Source of the DNA: Streptomyces sp. SID8374
GTDB lineage: Bacteria > Actinomycetota > Actinomycetes > Streptomycetales > Streptomycetaceae
Direction: 5' to 3'
Assembly (NCBI RefSeq): GCF_009865135.1
Contig: NZ_WWGH01000002.1
Span: forward strand, 930,001-994,000
Length of the DNA stretch: 64,000 nucleotides
Made by a program: the position numbers and the translations under genes. The notes under the pieces were generated by a model, which did not search any database, was not told where the DNA came from, and saw only the letters and a list, made by a program, of their open reading frames with translations. How positions within the stretch are numbered: the stretch's first letter is position 1; each line of letters begins with the position of its first letter. This document shows, piece after piece, positions 8,886 to 19,400 of this stretch.

Positions 8886-11800
8886 GTGGCCGACCGGTAC
8901 GACGCATCATCCGTGGACAACGTCGACAAGTACGAGAACAGGGACGCGGCATCCGCCGACAACTGGGCCGACCTTGTCACGCACATCACCGGCTATCCCG
9001 TGCCCAAGCGCAGCGAGATCTTCGACACGCTCCGCTCCGACCACGGCGGCAAGCTCTTCCGGATGGACATCAAGGAGCGCAGCCTCGGCCTCCTCATCAA
9101 GGACTCCGGCTTTCTGCGCGACAAGGGCCAGGACTACGACATCTGGTTCTTCGACAGCGGCAAGAAGCGCTCCATCATGCAGGCCCGGATCGTCTTCGAG
9201 GGACGCGTGAAGTCCGGCGACGAGATCATCTTCGCCGGCACCGACTCCACCGACGTCAACAACGTGTCCGTCCGCGAGGGCAACGAGTTCACGGACTACA
9301 ACAAGGACAAGTTCAGCACCATCCCGCTGGCCCGGTACATGAACGGGCCACGGGCGGCGCTCATGGCCCTGCTGAAGGGAAACAGCGGCGACGGCCGCTT
9401 CAGCGGCCTGGTCGCCAAGGAGTCCGACGTCGTCGACCTGGACTCCTTCACCAACACCGGCCACTCCTTCGACTACGCGGCCAAGTTCTTCAAGGACCAC
9501 GCACCGCTGCTGAAGGACTGGGAGGACCGCTTCGGCCGCGACGACGCGAGCTGGAAGGGCGAGGCCGCGGAGGTCTTCCGCAGCCTCATCAAGAAGATCC
9601 GCGAGAACTACGACAGTTACGTGGAGACCTTCAACGAGACGGCCGGCAGCGGCGACGCCACCGGCACCGGCGGCACCGTCTACTCCCGCGCGCTCTCGCT
9701 GGGCCGCTCCCACCTGGAGCAGGCCGCCCGGGATCTGCTGGGCCACTGGCTGACCTGGGCCCGGTCCGACTACTACGACCCGCACCGGGTGCTGCGCTAC
9801 GTCCTGGACGACCTCGCCCAGTGGGTGGACACGGAGAACGTGGCCAAGACCGACATCACGTCGTACACCACCCGCTACTCCACGAGCGTCAGCCACAGCC
9901 CGCAGGCCGGTTTCTCCCAGGTGCACCCCGAGTACGGGGACCTCACCGACATCGCCAACTGGGCGAAGGTCGGCGACAAGGCGGTGGACATCTGGAGCCG
10001 CGCCGTGGACGACATGCTCGTGGAGCCCGCCCGCGAGGTGCAGTCGAGGCTCAACAACCAGTTCCTGACGCTCTCCAAGGACTTCTCCGAGAACGTACCC
10101 GAGCCCAAGTCGACCAGTACGGCCGGCGAGGAGTACGAGAAGAGGAAGCTGGAGGAGGAGAAGGAGAAGATCAACGAGGAGAACGAGAAGAACCGCCGGC
10201 TCCAGGAAGAGCTCGCGGAGGAGCAGCGGAAGCAGCGCGAGGAGGACAAGGAGTACCAGGAGGAGCTCCGTGAGGAGCAGCGCCTCCAGCGGGAGGAGGA
10301 CAAGAAGCTCCAGGACGAGCTGCGCGAGGAACAGCGCCTCCAGCGCGAGGAGGACAAGAAGCTCCAGGACGAGCTGCGCAAGGAGCAGGAGGAGCAGCGC
10401 GAGGAGGACAGGAAGTACCAGGAGGAGCTGCGCGAGGAGCAGCGGCGGGAGCAGGAGGAGGCCAAGCGGGAGGCCGAGGAGCAGGCCAAGCAGATGGAGG
10501 AGAGCCTCGGCAACATCAACGGGCCGGGCGGCGGCGAGAACCTCGGCAACATCGACGATCTGCTGAACCTGAAGCAGGACATTCCGGTGACCGAGAGCCT
10601 CGGCGACCTCGGCGGCCTCAACTCACCCGGGCCCGGCGGCTCGAACACCCCCAGCCTCGACGACGTGAACAACGCGGTCTCCGAGAACCTCGGCAACCTC
10701 GGCGATGTGAACAGCCCCGGCGGCGGCCCGCTCCCGGTGGCCCCGAACTTCGGCAACCTCGGCGGGATCAACGGCGGCCCCGGCAACACGAGGAACCCCA
10801 ACGACGCGGCCAACGACGCTGCCAACGACGCGATCAACCAGAACCTGGGCAGCCTCGGCGGCCTCAACAACGGCGCGGGCGGCTCCCTCGGAACCCCGAC
10901 CGGCGGCCGGACCCAACTCGACGGCAACCAGCTCACCACCGGCTTCCCCGACGGCAGCAGCACCTCCTTCGACCCGGACAGCGGGCTGCTCACCACCACC
11001 CATCCGGACGGCAGCGTCACCACGCAGGACCTGGGCGACGGCGCCCGGGTGACCAACCCGGACGGTTCGGTCACCTCCCTCGGCGACGACGGCAAGCTGA
11101 CGACGACGTTCCCCGACGGTACGACGCAGGTCGTCGACCCGAAGACCGGCCAGGCCACCTCCACCGCCCCCGACGGCACCGTCACCACGGAGAATCTCGG
11201 CAGCCTCGGCGGCCTGAACGGCCGGAACGGCACCGGGGACGTGGGCGGCCTCGGGGACCTGGGCAACATCAACGCCGATCTGCCGACGGAATCACCCGGG
11301 AACCTGGGCGGCCCCGGCGACCGGGAGACCATCGGCGACCTGGGCGACCTCGGGAACCTCAACACCGGCGACGCGGGTCTGACGTCCACGACCGGCAGTC
11401 TCACCGGGCTGGAGAACGGTGACTTCGCCACCACGTTCCCGGACGGCGGCAAGGCCGTCTTCGACCCGGACACGGGGCAGCTCACCAGCATCGCTCCGGA
11501 CGGTTCCAAGGTCATCACCGACCTCACCCACGGGGCCGACGTGACCAACCCGGACGGCTCCGTCTCCTCGCTGGACAACGGCCGGTTCGTCAACTCCTTC
11601 CCGGACGGCTCCAGCCACTCCATCGACCCGGACACCGGTATCGCCACCGTCACCGACCCCCAGGGCAGGACCGAGACGGTCACCCTCGACGAGCTCAACT
11701 CGCGCGGCGGCAACAGCAGGCCGGACTTCCTGGACGACCTGCGGGACCTCGGCCGGAGCAGTGATCTGGGGAACCTCGGCGACCTCAACGGCAACCGGGA

Positions 11801-12485
11801 CCTGGGCAACCTCGGCGACCTCAACGGGAATCGGGACCTGGACGGCCTCAACGGCAACCGGGACCTGGATCTCGACGCCCTCAAGGACCTCGGCGGCAGC
11901 AGCGGCAGCAGCAGTGGCAGCAGCGGCGGCGGGGGAGGCGACGGAACCACCCGGGACGTCTCCTTCTCGGAGCTGGGACTCGGCTCCCAGCTCGGCGCGG
12001 GCGGCTCCGGCGGCGGCCTCCCCGGTGCGAACCTCCCGTCCTCGGAGACCCTCGGCCAGGTCTCCCCGCTCTCCGACAGCGCCACGAACAACGCGGCGGT
12101 CCCCGGCGCCGGCTCCGGCGGCGGCCCGGGAGCCCCCGGCGCCCCGGGCACGCCCGGCACCCCCGGCATGCCGATGGGCGGCGGCATGGGCGGGATGGGC
12201 GCGGGCGGCGAGAAGGGCAACGGCGAGCGCGTGCGCGCCGTCCTGGTCGACGCGGCGGAGGAGAGCGAGCGCCGCAACCGCCGCAGGCGCAGCCCGTGGA
12301 ACCGCCAGGAGGACAGCGACACCTTCCTCACCCCGGCCTCCCGGGTGGCCACCACCGGCGGCGACTCCCCGGAGGAGGAGCGGGAGCAGGGGCGCAGGCC
12401 CTTGACGTCCGCCGACCACTTGGAGGAGGACGCGGACGTATGGGGCACCGAGGAGGGCGGCACCCCGGCCGTCATCGGCAGGTGA
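8886..12485 (+). CDS. Large T7SS-type protein with SWKG motif, coiled coil and PDG beta-repeats
   Basis: The product is 1199 residues. I prefer GTG 8886 (GAAGGGG upstream) over the in-frame GTG 8853, which lacks a ribosome-binding site. Residues 1-410 form a globular, mainly helical region with SWKGEAAEVF near residue 222, reminiscent of streptomycete proteins annotated AAWKG family. Residues about 415-540 are a charged coiled coil with an 18-residue repeat. The rest alternates NLG(N/S)LGG-type Gly/Asn/Leu repeats with two blocks of beta-repeats of the form FPDG-x-DPDTG-x-PDGS (about 678-770 and 838-940). The C-terminus is Gly/Pro/Met-rich, then Arg-rich. It is probably an exported or cell-surface T7SS substrate; its function is unknown. 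Confidence 0.85.
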   Translation: MADRYDASSVDNVDKYENRDAASADNWADLVTHITGYPVPKRSEIFDTLRSDHGGKLFRMDIKERSLGLLIKDSGFLRDKGQDYDIWFFDSGKKRSIMQARIVFEGRVKSGDEIIFAGTDSTDVNNVSVREGNEFTDYNKDKFSTIPLARYMNGPRAALMALLKGNSGDGRFSGLVAKESDVVDLDSFTNTGHSFDYAAKFFKDHAPLLKDWEDRFGRDDASWKGEAAEVFRSLIKKIRENYDSYVETFNETAGSGDATGTGGTVYSRALSLGRSHLEQAARDLLGHWLTWARSDYYDPHRVLRYVLDDLAQWVDTENVAKTDITSYTTRYSTSVSHSPQAGFSQVHPEYGDLTDIANWAKVGDKAVDIWSRAVDDMLVEPAREVQSRLNNQFLTLSKDFSENVPEPKSTSTAGEEYEKRKLEEEKEKINEENEKNRRLQEELAEEQRKQREEDKEYQEELREEQRLQREEDKKLQDELREEQRLQREEDKKLQDELRKEQEEQREEDRKYQEELREEQRREQEEAKREAEEQAKQMEESLGNINGPGGGENLGNIDDLLNLKQDIPVTESLGDLGGLNSPGPGGSNTPSLDDVNNAVSENLGNLGDVNSPGGGPLPVAPNFGNLGGINGGPGNTRNPNDAANDAANDAINQNLGSLGGLNNGAGGSLGTPTGGRTQLDGNQLTTGFPDGSSTSFDPDSGLLTTTHPDGSVTTQDLGDGARVTNPDGSVTSLGDDGKLTTTFPDGTTQVVDPKTGQATSTAPDGTVTTENLGSLGGLNGRNGTGDVGGLGDLGNINADLPTESPGNLGGPGDRETIGDLGDLGNLNTGDAGLTSTTGSLTGLENGDFATTFPDGGKAVFDPDTGQLTSIAPDGSKVITDLTHGADVTNPDGSVSSLDNGRFVNSFPDGSSHSIDPDTGIATVTDPQGRTETVTLDELNSRGGNSRPDFLDDLRDLGRSSDLGNLGDLNGNRDLGNLGDLNGNRDLDGLNGNRDLDLDALKDLGGSSGSSSGSSGGGGGDGTTRDVSFSELGLGSQLGAGGSGGGLPGANLPSSETLGQVSPLSDSATNNAAVPGAGSGGGPGAPGAPGTPGTPGMPMGGGMGGMGAGGEKGNGERVRAVLVDAAEESERRNRRRRSPWNRQEDSDTFLTPASRVATTGGDSPEEEREQGRRPLTSADHLEEDADVWGTEEGGTPAVIGR
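10209..10440 (+). repeat. 54-bp in-frame repeat encoding coiled coil
   Basis: Copies start at 10209, 10263, 10317, 10371 and 10425, exactly 54 bp apart. They encode the 18-residue unit ELREEQRLQREEDKKLQD with small changes. The 10263 and 10317 copies are nearly identical at DNA level, indicating slippage or recent expansion. Confidence 0.85.
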
Positions 12486-12594
12486 CAGCCGCGCAGGCAG
12501 CAGGGGCGGGGCCGGGTGTACGGGCCCGGCGAGGTGAACGTACGGTCATCCGTACGCACGGCGACATGATCAGGACCGCAGGAGGGGCGCGCGC

Positions 12595-13050
12595 GTGACG
12601 GAACCACTGGAGAAGCGCCTGGAGAAGGCCATGGCCGAACTGAACGCCGCCCAGGAGGCGGTGGCGCGCACCGAGCGCGAGCTGCGGTCGGCGTCGTTCT
12701 CCGTGCTCTCCTCCGACCGTGCGGTACGGGCCACCGCCGGCCCGCAGGGCGAGCTGACCGGGATCGAGTTCCTGGAGAACAAGTACCGCGACATGTCCCC
12801 GCAGGAGCTGGCCGCCAGCGTGCTGGAGGCGGCGAGCGCGGCCCGGCTGAAGATGAACCGGCATGTGATGAAGGCGATGGCCCCCTTCGCCGAGCCGAGC
12901 AGCAACGTGCCGGAGCTGAAGGGCTTCGAGCTGGACTGGGAGCGCATCTTCGGCCCCGAGGTCCTGCGCGAGGACGACGAGGACACCTCGCGCGGCGGCC
13001 CGGCGACCCCCGCCTGGCGGGACGCGCTCGGCGACGAGGGAGAGGACTGA
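12595..13050 (+). CDS. YbaB/EbfC-like protein of the T7SS locus
   Basis: The product is 151 residues. The GTG at 12595 is preceded by GCAGGAGGGG. The N-terminal helix (residues 1-30), the beta segment VRATAGPQGELTGIEF and the following YRDMSPQELAASVLEA helix match the YbaB/EbfC fold, a small dimeric nucleoid-associated family. YbaB-like proteins recur next to T7SS genes (EspL-type), where they may act as chaperones rather than DNA binders. The acidic tail (about residues 125-151) is unlike nucleoid YbaB. The next gene starts two bases after the stop, implying translational coupling. Confidence 0.8.
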   Translation: MTEPLEKRLEKAMAELNAAQEAVARTERELRSASFSVLSSDRAVRATAGPQGELTGIEFLENKYRDMSPQELAASVLEAASAARLKMNRHVMKAMAPFAEPSSNVPELKGFELDWERIFGPEVLREDDEDTSRGGPATPAWRDALGDEGED

Positions 13051-13052
13051 CG

Positions 13053-13421
13053 ATGGGACAGCGGTACTACGTCGACCCGGACCGCATCGAGGCCCTGGCG
13101 CGGCAGCTGGAGGAGATCGGGACCCTCACCCGCACCATGACCGAGGAGTTCCTGGACGAGCTGGCGCCCACGGTCAGCTGGCCCGGCACCAACAGCGAGT
13201 TCTCGGAGAAGGCCAAGCCGCAGGAGCAGAAGGAGCGGCAGACCACCAAGGACACCATGCTCGCCATCAGGGACGCGCTGGTGGGCATCACCGACGCCAC
13301 GATCGGCAACGTCCGGATGATGAAGGACACCCGCGACCGCAACATCGACGAGATCGAGCACGGCAACAGCCGTCTCGAGGCCGACGGATTCGACGGCCCG
13401 GGCGGGCATGGCCGACGCTGA
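13053..13421 (+). CDS. Small WXG100-like T7SS protein
   Basis: The product is 122 residues and helical. The ATG at 13053 lies two bases after the preceding stop, with GGGAGAGGA upstream. A central SWPGTNSEF resembles the WxG turn between two helices, so it may be a diverged WXG100/ESAT-6-fold protein pairing with the YbaB-like protein or with the N-terminus of the giant protein just downstream. I see no catalytic motif. The family assignment is tentative; the gene itself is well supported by spacing and codon bias. Confidence 0.75.
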   Translation: MGQRYYVDPDRIEALARQLEEIGTLTRTMTEEFLDELAPTVSWPGTNSEFSEKAKPQEQKERQTTKDTMLAIRDALVGITDATIGNVRMMKDTRDRNIDEIEHGNSRLEADGFDGPGGHGRR

Positions 13422-13469
13422 CCTCCGCACCGCAGGCCGCTCCCGTCACCACCGGGGAGCGGCCACCGC

Positions 13470-16400
13470 GTGCTGCCCGTACGGCCGTCCGGGCGGCCGT
13501 CGGTGAGCATCCAGGTCTCGCCCGAGGTCAACGCCATGATCTTCATCCTCACCGGGGAGAAGCTCATGGACGCCGACGAGGACCTCGCCTTCGAGAGCCG
13601 TCGGCCCTACTCCGGCCTCGGGCGCAAACTGGACCGGCTGTCCTCGCTGATCGACAAGTCGATCCACGACATCGGCGAGTCGATGCCGGACGACCTCGCC
13701 ACGTCGTACGCCAAAGCGATGGGCATGCTCATCGACGACGGCGGCAAGAACTACCTGCGCGACTTCTCCGACCAACTCGACAAGATCGCCGAGGGCCGCC
13801 GCAAGACCTCCATGGACATCATGGAGTCCAAGTGGCAGGTCATCGCCGAGATCATCCGGCTGCTCATCGAGATCGCCATCTACCTGGCGATGTCCTTCTT
13901 CACCGGGGGCGCCTCGGCCAGCCAGATCATGATGGCCAAGCTGCGCAGCCGCTTCTTCATCCTCACCACGCTCAGCCACCTGCTTCAGCGGCTGCACCTG
14001 GCGCCCTCACTGACCGAGGCGTTCGCCGAGGCGTTCACCACCCTCGCGGTCCGGCTCGCGATGATGAACTTCGCCCCGGACGGCCGCCGCCCCGACTCCA
14101 TCGACTGGAGCGACATCGGCAAGGCCGCCGCGTTCGGCGCGGCGGCGGGCTTCTTCACGAGCGTCTTCGAGAAGTTCGCGAAGGACATCGTCAGGAGCTT
14201 CGACGGCAAGTTCCTGAAGAACGGCCCGGATCTCGACTTCAAGAAGCCCAGCTGGCGGGACACGCCCGACATCGATCTCAAGAACAACGGTCCCACCCCC
14301 AACCCCAAGCCGGGCCCCGGCCCCGACGGTCCGCCGAAGGACCGCCCCGGCCCGAACCCGTACGGCAACACCCCCGGCCCCACCCCCTCGCCCCGCCCGG
14401 TGCCCGTCACCTTCCGGGACGGCCCGCTCTCCTTCCGCAACAACCCCGCGCTCTGGCGCAACAGGCAGACCCTGCGCCTCAACCTCGACCGGCCGGGCGC
14501 GCTGGCCGCGCACTACGGCCTCAAGGGGTCGGCGGACTTCGTCGCCGCCGGAGCGGGCGAGGTGGTCGCGGAGATCCTGATCAAGGGCGCCTTCGAGGGG
14601 GACTGGTCCTCCAGCTGGACCACCTTCTTCGGCGCGGGCATCAGCAGCCGGGTCGAGTCCACCCTCATCGGCGCCGCTCTGAACAGCGGCGCCGAACTCC
14701 GCCACTCCATCGACAAGTTGCGCAACCAGCCGCCGCCGACCGTGTCCGGCGGCAACGGCTCGGAGCCGGGCGGCTCCGAGCGATCCGGAGGCCCCTCCCG
14801 CACGGACACCACCGGCGGCGACGGCCCCGGCCCCGGTCTCTCCGCACCGCCGCCCGCCGTCCAGCCGACCACGAGCCAGAACGACTTCACCGGCGGCCAG
14901 TCACCGCCGCCCTACGTGTCGCAGGACCCGCCGCCGCCCTACCTCTCGGCCGACCCGCCGCCGTACACTCCGGGACCCCTGCCCGTGACGGCGGCCGAGA
15001 ACGTGCTGTGGCAGCAGGTCCACCAGGGCCCCGCCGAGGTCCGGGAGCAGGCGCTGCGGGACCTCGCCGCCCTCCGGGGCGCCCAGCAGCCAGGCCCCGC
15101 CGAGATCGGCGTACGCGACGGGGTGCACGAACGGCTGTCGCAGCTGCCCGAGGTACGGGTGGTGCCCACCGGGAACAGCCCGGCAGGCCAGGTGGACACC
15201 GACGAGGTGCGCCGTGCCCTGGAGAGCTTCGGCACGCCGGTGACGGTGGACACGCCGATCCTGGGAGCGGGACCGGAGGCGTCGCCGGGCAGCGGTACGC
15301 CCGGCGGTGCGGAGGGCCGGGCCGTGCCGCCCGGGACCGGAACGTCCGGCGGGGCGCAGAGCCCGGTGGTGGCGCCCGGCAGCGGCACCGGAACGCCCGG
15401 TGGGGTGGGCACCGTGGACTCGCCGGGTACGGAGACCTCCTCCGGCCCCGCCCAGCAGACCCGGCCCGACCCGGGCGCCCGCGATGCCGCCCCTCCCGAG
15501 GTGGACACCAGCGGCTCGTACGGGGATACGCGCGCCCCCGGAGAGACCGGCGGCGGTCCCGAGGCCCGCGACGTGCGGAGCGACGCCTCGGCCACCGCCG
15601 ACGGACCCGGCACCGCCGCGCCTCCGCTGACCGTCGTCGTCTCCGAGGGCCCGCCGCCGCTTGCCGGATCGCCGGAGGCGGCCGAGCTGCTGGACGGCGC
15701 CGGGGTGGACCGGGCCGTGGTGCTCGGTCCGCCGACCGGGTCCGACGCGGCGGGGCAGCCGGTGCGCGAGGCGGTCGAGCTGACCCGGGAGGGCTCCGGC
15801 GCGCCGGTGGAGGTGCGCGCGCTCACCGGTCCCGAGTTCTCCGCGATGCCCGACAGCGGCGCGAACACGGCGTTCCCGGGCGCGAACGTGCTGCTGCCGC
15901 TCGCTGATGCCTTGGGCGTGCCGCCGCCCGTCATGCCGGCCGCTCCACCGCCGACCGCCCCGACCACCGTCCCGACCACTGCACCGGCCGCCGCGTCGGG
16001 CAACGCGGCTGCCCCGCCGCCGCGTTCCGGCGCGCAGGGCGGCCCGTCCGGCGACACCGGCGCGGTCCAGCCTTCGCCGGGCGAGCAGGCGGCGGAGACA
16101 TCCACCGAGTCGCCGGAGACGTCCACCGGGACGCCGGAGACGTCCACCGGGACGCCGGAGACGTCCACCGAGTCGCCGGGGACGCCCACCGGCACCGACA
16201 CCGAGTCCGGTCCGACCGACTCCCGGACGGAGCCGCCCCTTACCGAGTCCGGTCCGGCCGACTCCGGGACCCAGCCGCCCCGTACCGAGTCCGGGCAGTA
16301 CGACATCGACCCGTCCTCGGTGAAGGTGGTGTCGGGCGAGCCGGCTCCCGCCACCGGCGACCTGCCGGGCCCGGACGCCAAGCCGGTGGTGATCACCACC

Positions 16401-19400
16401 ACCAGCTCCACGGCCGGCCCGGACGTCATGCCTCCGCTCGGCAACACCGCCCCCGAGGCCGCCCCGGACATCAAGCCGCCGGTCGTCACCGCCACCACCG
16501 AACCACCCGTCGCCTCCAAGCTGGCCGCCGACGCCCGGCCCTGGACCGAGACGGCCACCGATCTGCACCTGGAGTCGGGCCGCGGCGACGGCAACACCAC
16601 CGCCGCCCCTCCGCCCGCCGAGCCCCCGCCCGGACAGATCGTCGTGCGGCCGGCGGACCCCGTACAGGGCCGACCGCCGCGGACGCTGCGGGACTTCCTG
16701 CCGGAGGACCAGTGGTGGACCTTCTACATCGACCCCAAGAACCACGAAGCCGCCCTCGAAGCCTTCCCCGACGACCCCGGCTCCTACTACGACCACGACC
16801 GGTCGCCAGGGTTCCAGCAGGGCATGGTGTCGGCGTACACCCAGTTCCTCGGCGACCCCGACACGGTCGCGACGCCCATGGACTCGACCTCGTACCGCAC
16901 CATGCACGGGCTGGCCACCGGCCACCTCGGGCGGACGATCGGCTGGTCCGGCGGCGGGGCGACGCAGTTCCCGCTGCGGGGCGACGCGCTCGCCGACGAC
17001 ATCTTCGACGAGCGCATCGGCGACCAGCTGCTCGTCTACGACACGACCAGCCGCGACTGGTCCAAGCCGCTGCCCAAGCCCCGTCCGGTCACCATCCTGA
17101 CCCGGTTCCTGCACAACAACCCGTCGCTGGCGACCAATTACGGCAAGAACGCGGCGCCCGACCTCGTCGACACCCTCTTCCAGCAGCACTACGCGCGCGT
17201 CTCCGACCCCGACGCCGACGACGCGGCCAAGCTGGCCTCCATCGTCCGCACCATCCGGGCGCTGCACGTGGTCCACCCGTTCCAGGACGGCAACCTCCGG
17301 TCCAACGTGCAGATCCTGCTGCCGAAACTCCTGCTGGAGCAGGGGCTGCGCCCCGTCGTGCCGGACAACATGTACAGCCTCTTCCAGGGCGGCCACTCGG
17401 TACCGCAGATGGTCGACTCCCTGATCCGCAACGGGGCCCTGGACACCGGAGGCGCGCGCCCGCCGCAGGGTGAGACCGCCGCAGACCCGCACCTGGAGTC
17501 CGGGCGGGAGGGCGACATGGACACGAGCGACACGCCCGTCGCCCCGATCACCACAAGCACCACCGACGGAAACGCTGCCCCGCCACCCCCCGCGGCCGGG
17601 CCCTCCGTCAAACCGCTCACCGGCGATCCGGTGCCCTTCGCCCAGCTCCGGCGCTTCGTGCCGCAGACCGCGGTCACGCCGCAACCCGGCGTCGCCGTAC
17701 AGACGGTGACGATCTCTCAGGGCCCGGCCGAGGACGGTACGGGACAGAGCGCGGGCCGTGAGGCGCTGCTCGGGCAGGACACCTTCCGCGGGGTACGCAC
17801 CACCCCGGCCGAGCCGCCGCCCCCCGGCACCTCCGAGGCCCCGCCCGCTCCACCCCGCACGGTCTTCACCGGCCCGCCGACCGCCCTCCCCGGCTCCGGC
17901 ACCGAGCGGGGCGCCGACTACTTCGTGGGCCACGGCACGCCCCGTACCGTCACCCTCGGTACGGACCTCGCCGACCGCCCGACCGTGAAGGTCAGCGGGG
18001 TGCAGCTCGGCGAGGTGCTCAAGTCCTGGGCACAGGACGGGGATCAGGACCGGCCGCTGGTGCTGTTCTCCTGCGAGACCGGGCAGCAGCCGAGGATCGC
18101 GGGACTCCCGGTCGCCCAGCACGTGGCGAACCGCACCGGGCGCCCGGTGTACGCGCCGACCACCGAGGCGGGCACGGCCAAGGACCGGGACGGCAACGTA
18201 CGCGCGGTGCTCGGCGAGGGCCCGGACGGGCCGGGCCGGTGGCGGCTGTTCACCCCGGAGCCCGCCGGGGCCGAACTGGACGGCCTGGCGCGCGACGCCG
18301 GACTGCACGCGGGCCCTGACCCGGCCGACACCTTCGCCCGCGCCCGTACGCTCCAGCAGATCCGCACCCTGCGCGAGGCCCTCGGCCAGGACGCCGAACG
18401 GCAGCCGGGCAACCGGGAGTTGCTGGCGGCACTCGCGTACGTGGACGGGCTGCGCTGGCGCGATCCGGGCAGCGCGGCCCGGTACGGCGACGGCCGGATG
18501 ACCCCGGACCTGCTGGACCGGATGGTCACCGACTGGCACACCGCCACCAACGGGCGGCCCGTCGACCCGTCCACCGGGCCGACGACCGGGCAGTACACCG
18601 CGTTCCTGGAGGCCGCCGCCGGACTCCGGGCCGGCGCCACCCCCGCGACCACCCTCGACAGCCTGCTGCCGCCCCCGCCGCCCGCACTCGCACCCGACAC
18701 CCTGGTCTCGCGGTCCGACGTGCTCGGCCTCTCCTACGCGCGGTCCGCGCAGATCGCCTGGTCGCTGTCCGACGCCCCGCTGCCGCTGTCCGACCTGGAC
18801 CTCGGCCCGGACGACGCCGCCGAACTGGCCCGCCGCCTGCACCGCCCGGAGCCCGTACCGAGCGACCCGCCCGCCCCGACCGTCCAGCAGGACGCGCCCG
18901 CGCCCCCGGTGAACTCCCTCGTCGTCAACGCGTACACGGCGCGGCACGCGTACGGTATTCCGGAGAAGGATTTCGACAAGTTCCGTGATGTGGCGCGGGA
19001 TCGGAATGTGGTCGTGGATGTGCGGCCGACGAATCCTTCCGCGCCGAAGTGGCTTGATGCGGGGGCGATGCCGAAGCCGCAGGACATCGAGGCGAAGACG
19101 GTCGATGAGGTTGATGTTCTGCTGGGGGCGGATGCGGGGAACATCGGCCTGGTCGGGTATTTCCAGCCGGTGCTGCCGGACCAGGGTTCCGTACCGGTGG
19201 ATGCGTGGGACCGGGTGGTTTCGCGCTTCAATCAGCGGTCGACGGAATTCCGCGAGCTGGCCGGGAAGATGGCCCAGTTCGAGGCCGACGGCAAGTTCAC
19301 CGTTCACGACGGTGTGGTGTTCGGCACCGATGGCGAGGGTGCGCTGCGTGCGATCACGGGTGATCACGAGCTGTTCGATGTGTCCTCCCCGGACGGTACG

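Noticed and set aside
12539..12556. Hairpin CGTACGG-tcat-CCGTACG before the YbaB-like gene
   Set aside because: Only a 7-bp stem and not near a stop codon in a terminator-like setting; too weak to call, though it could be an operator.
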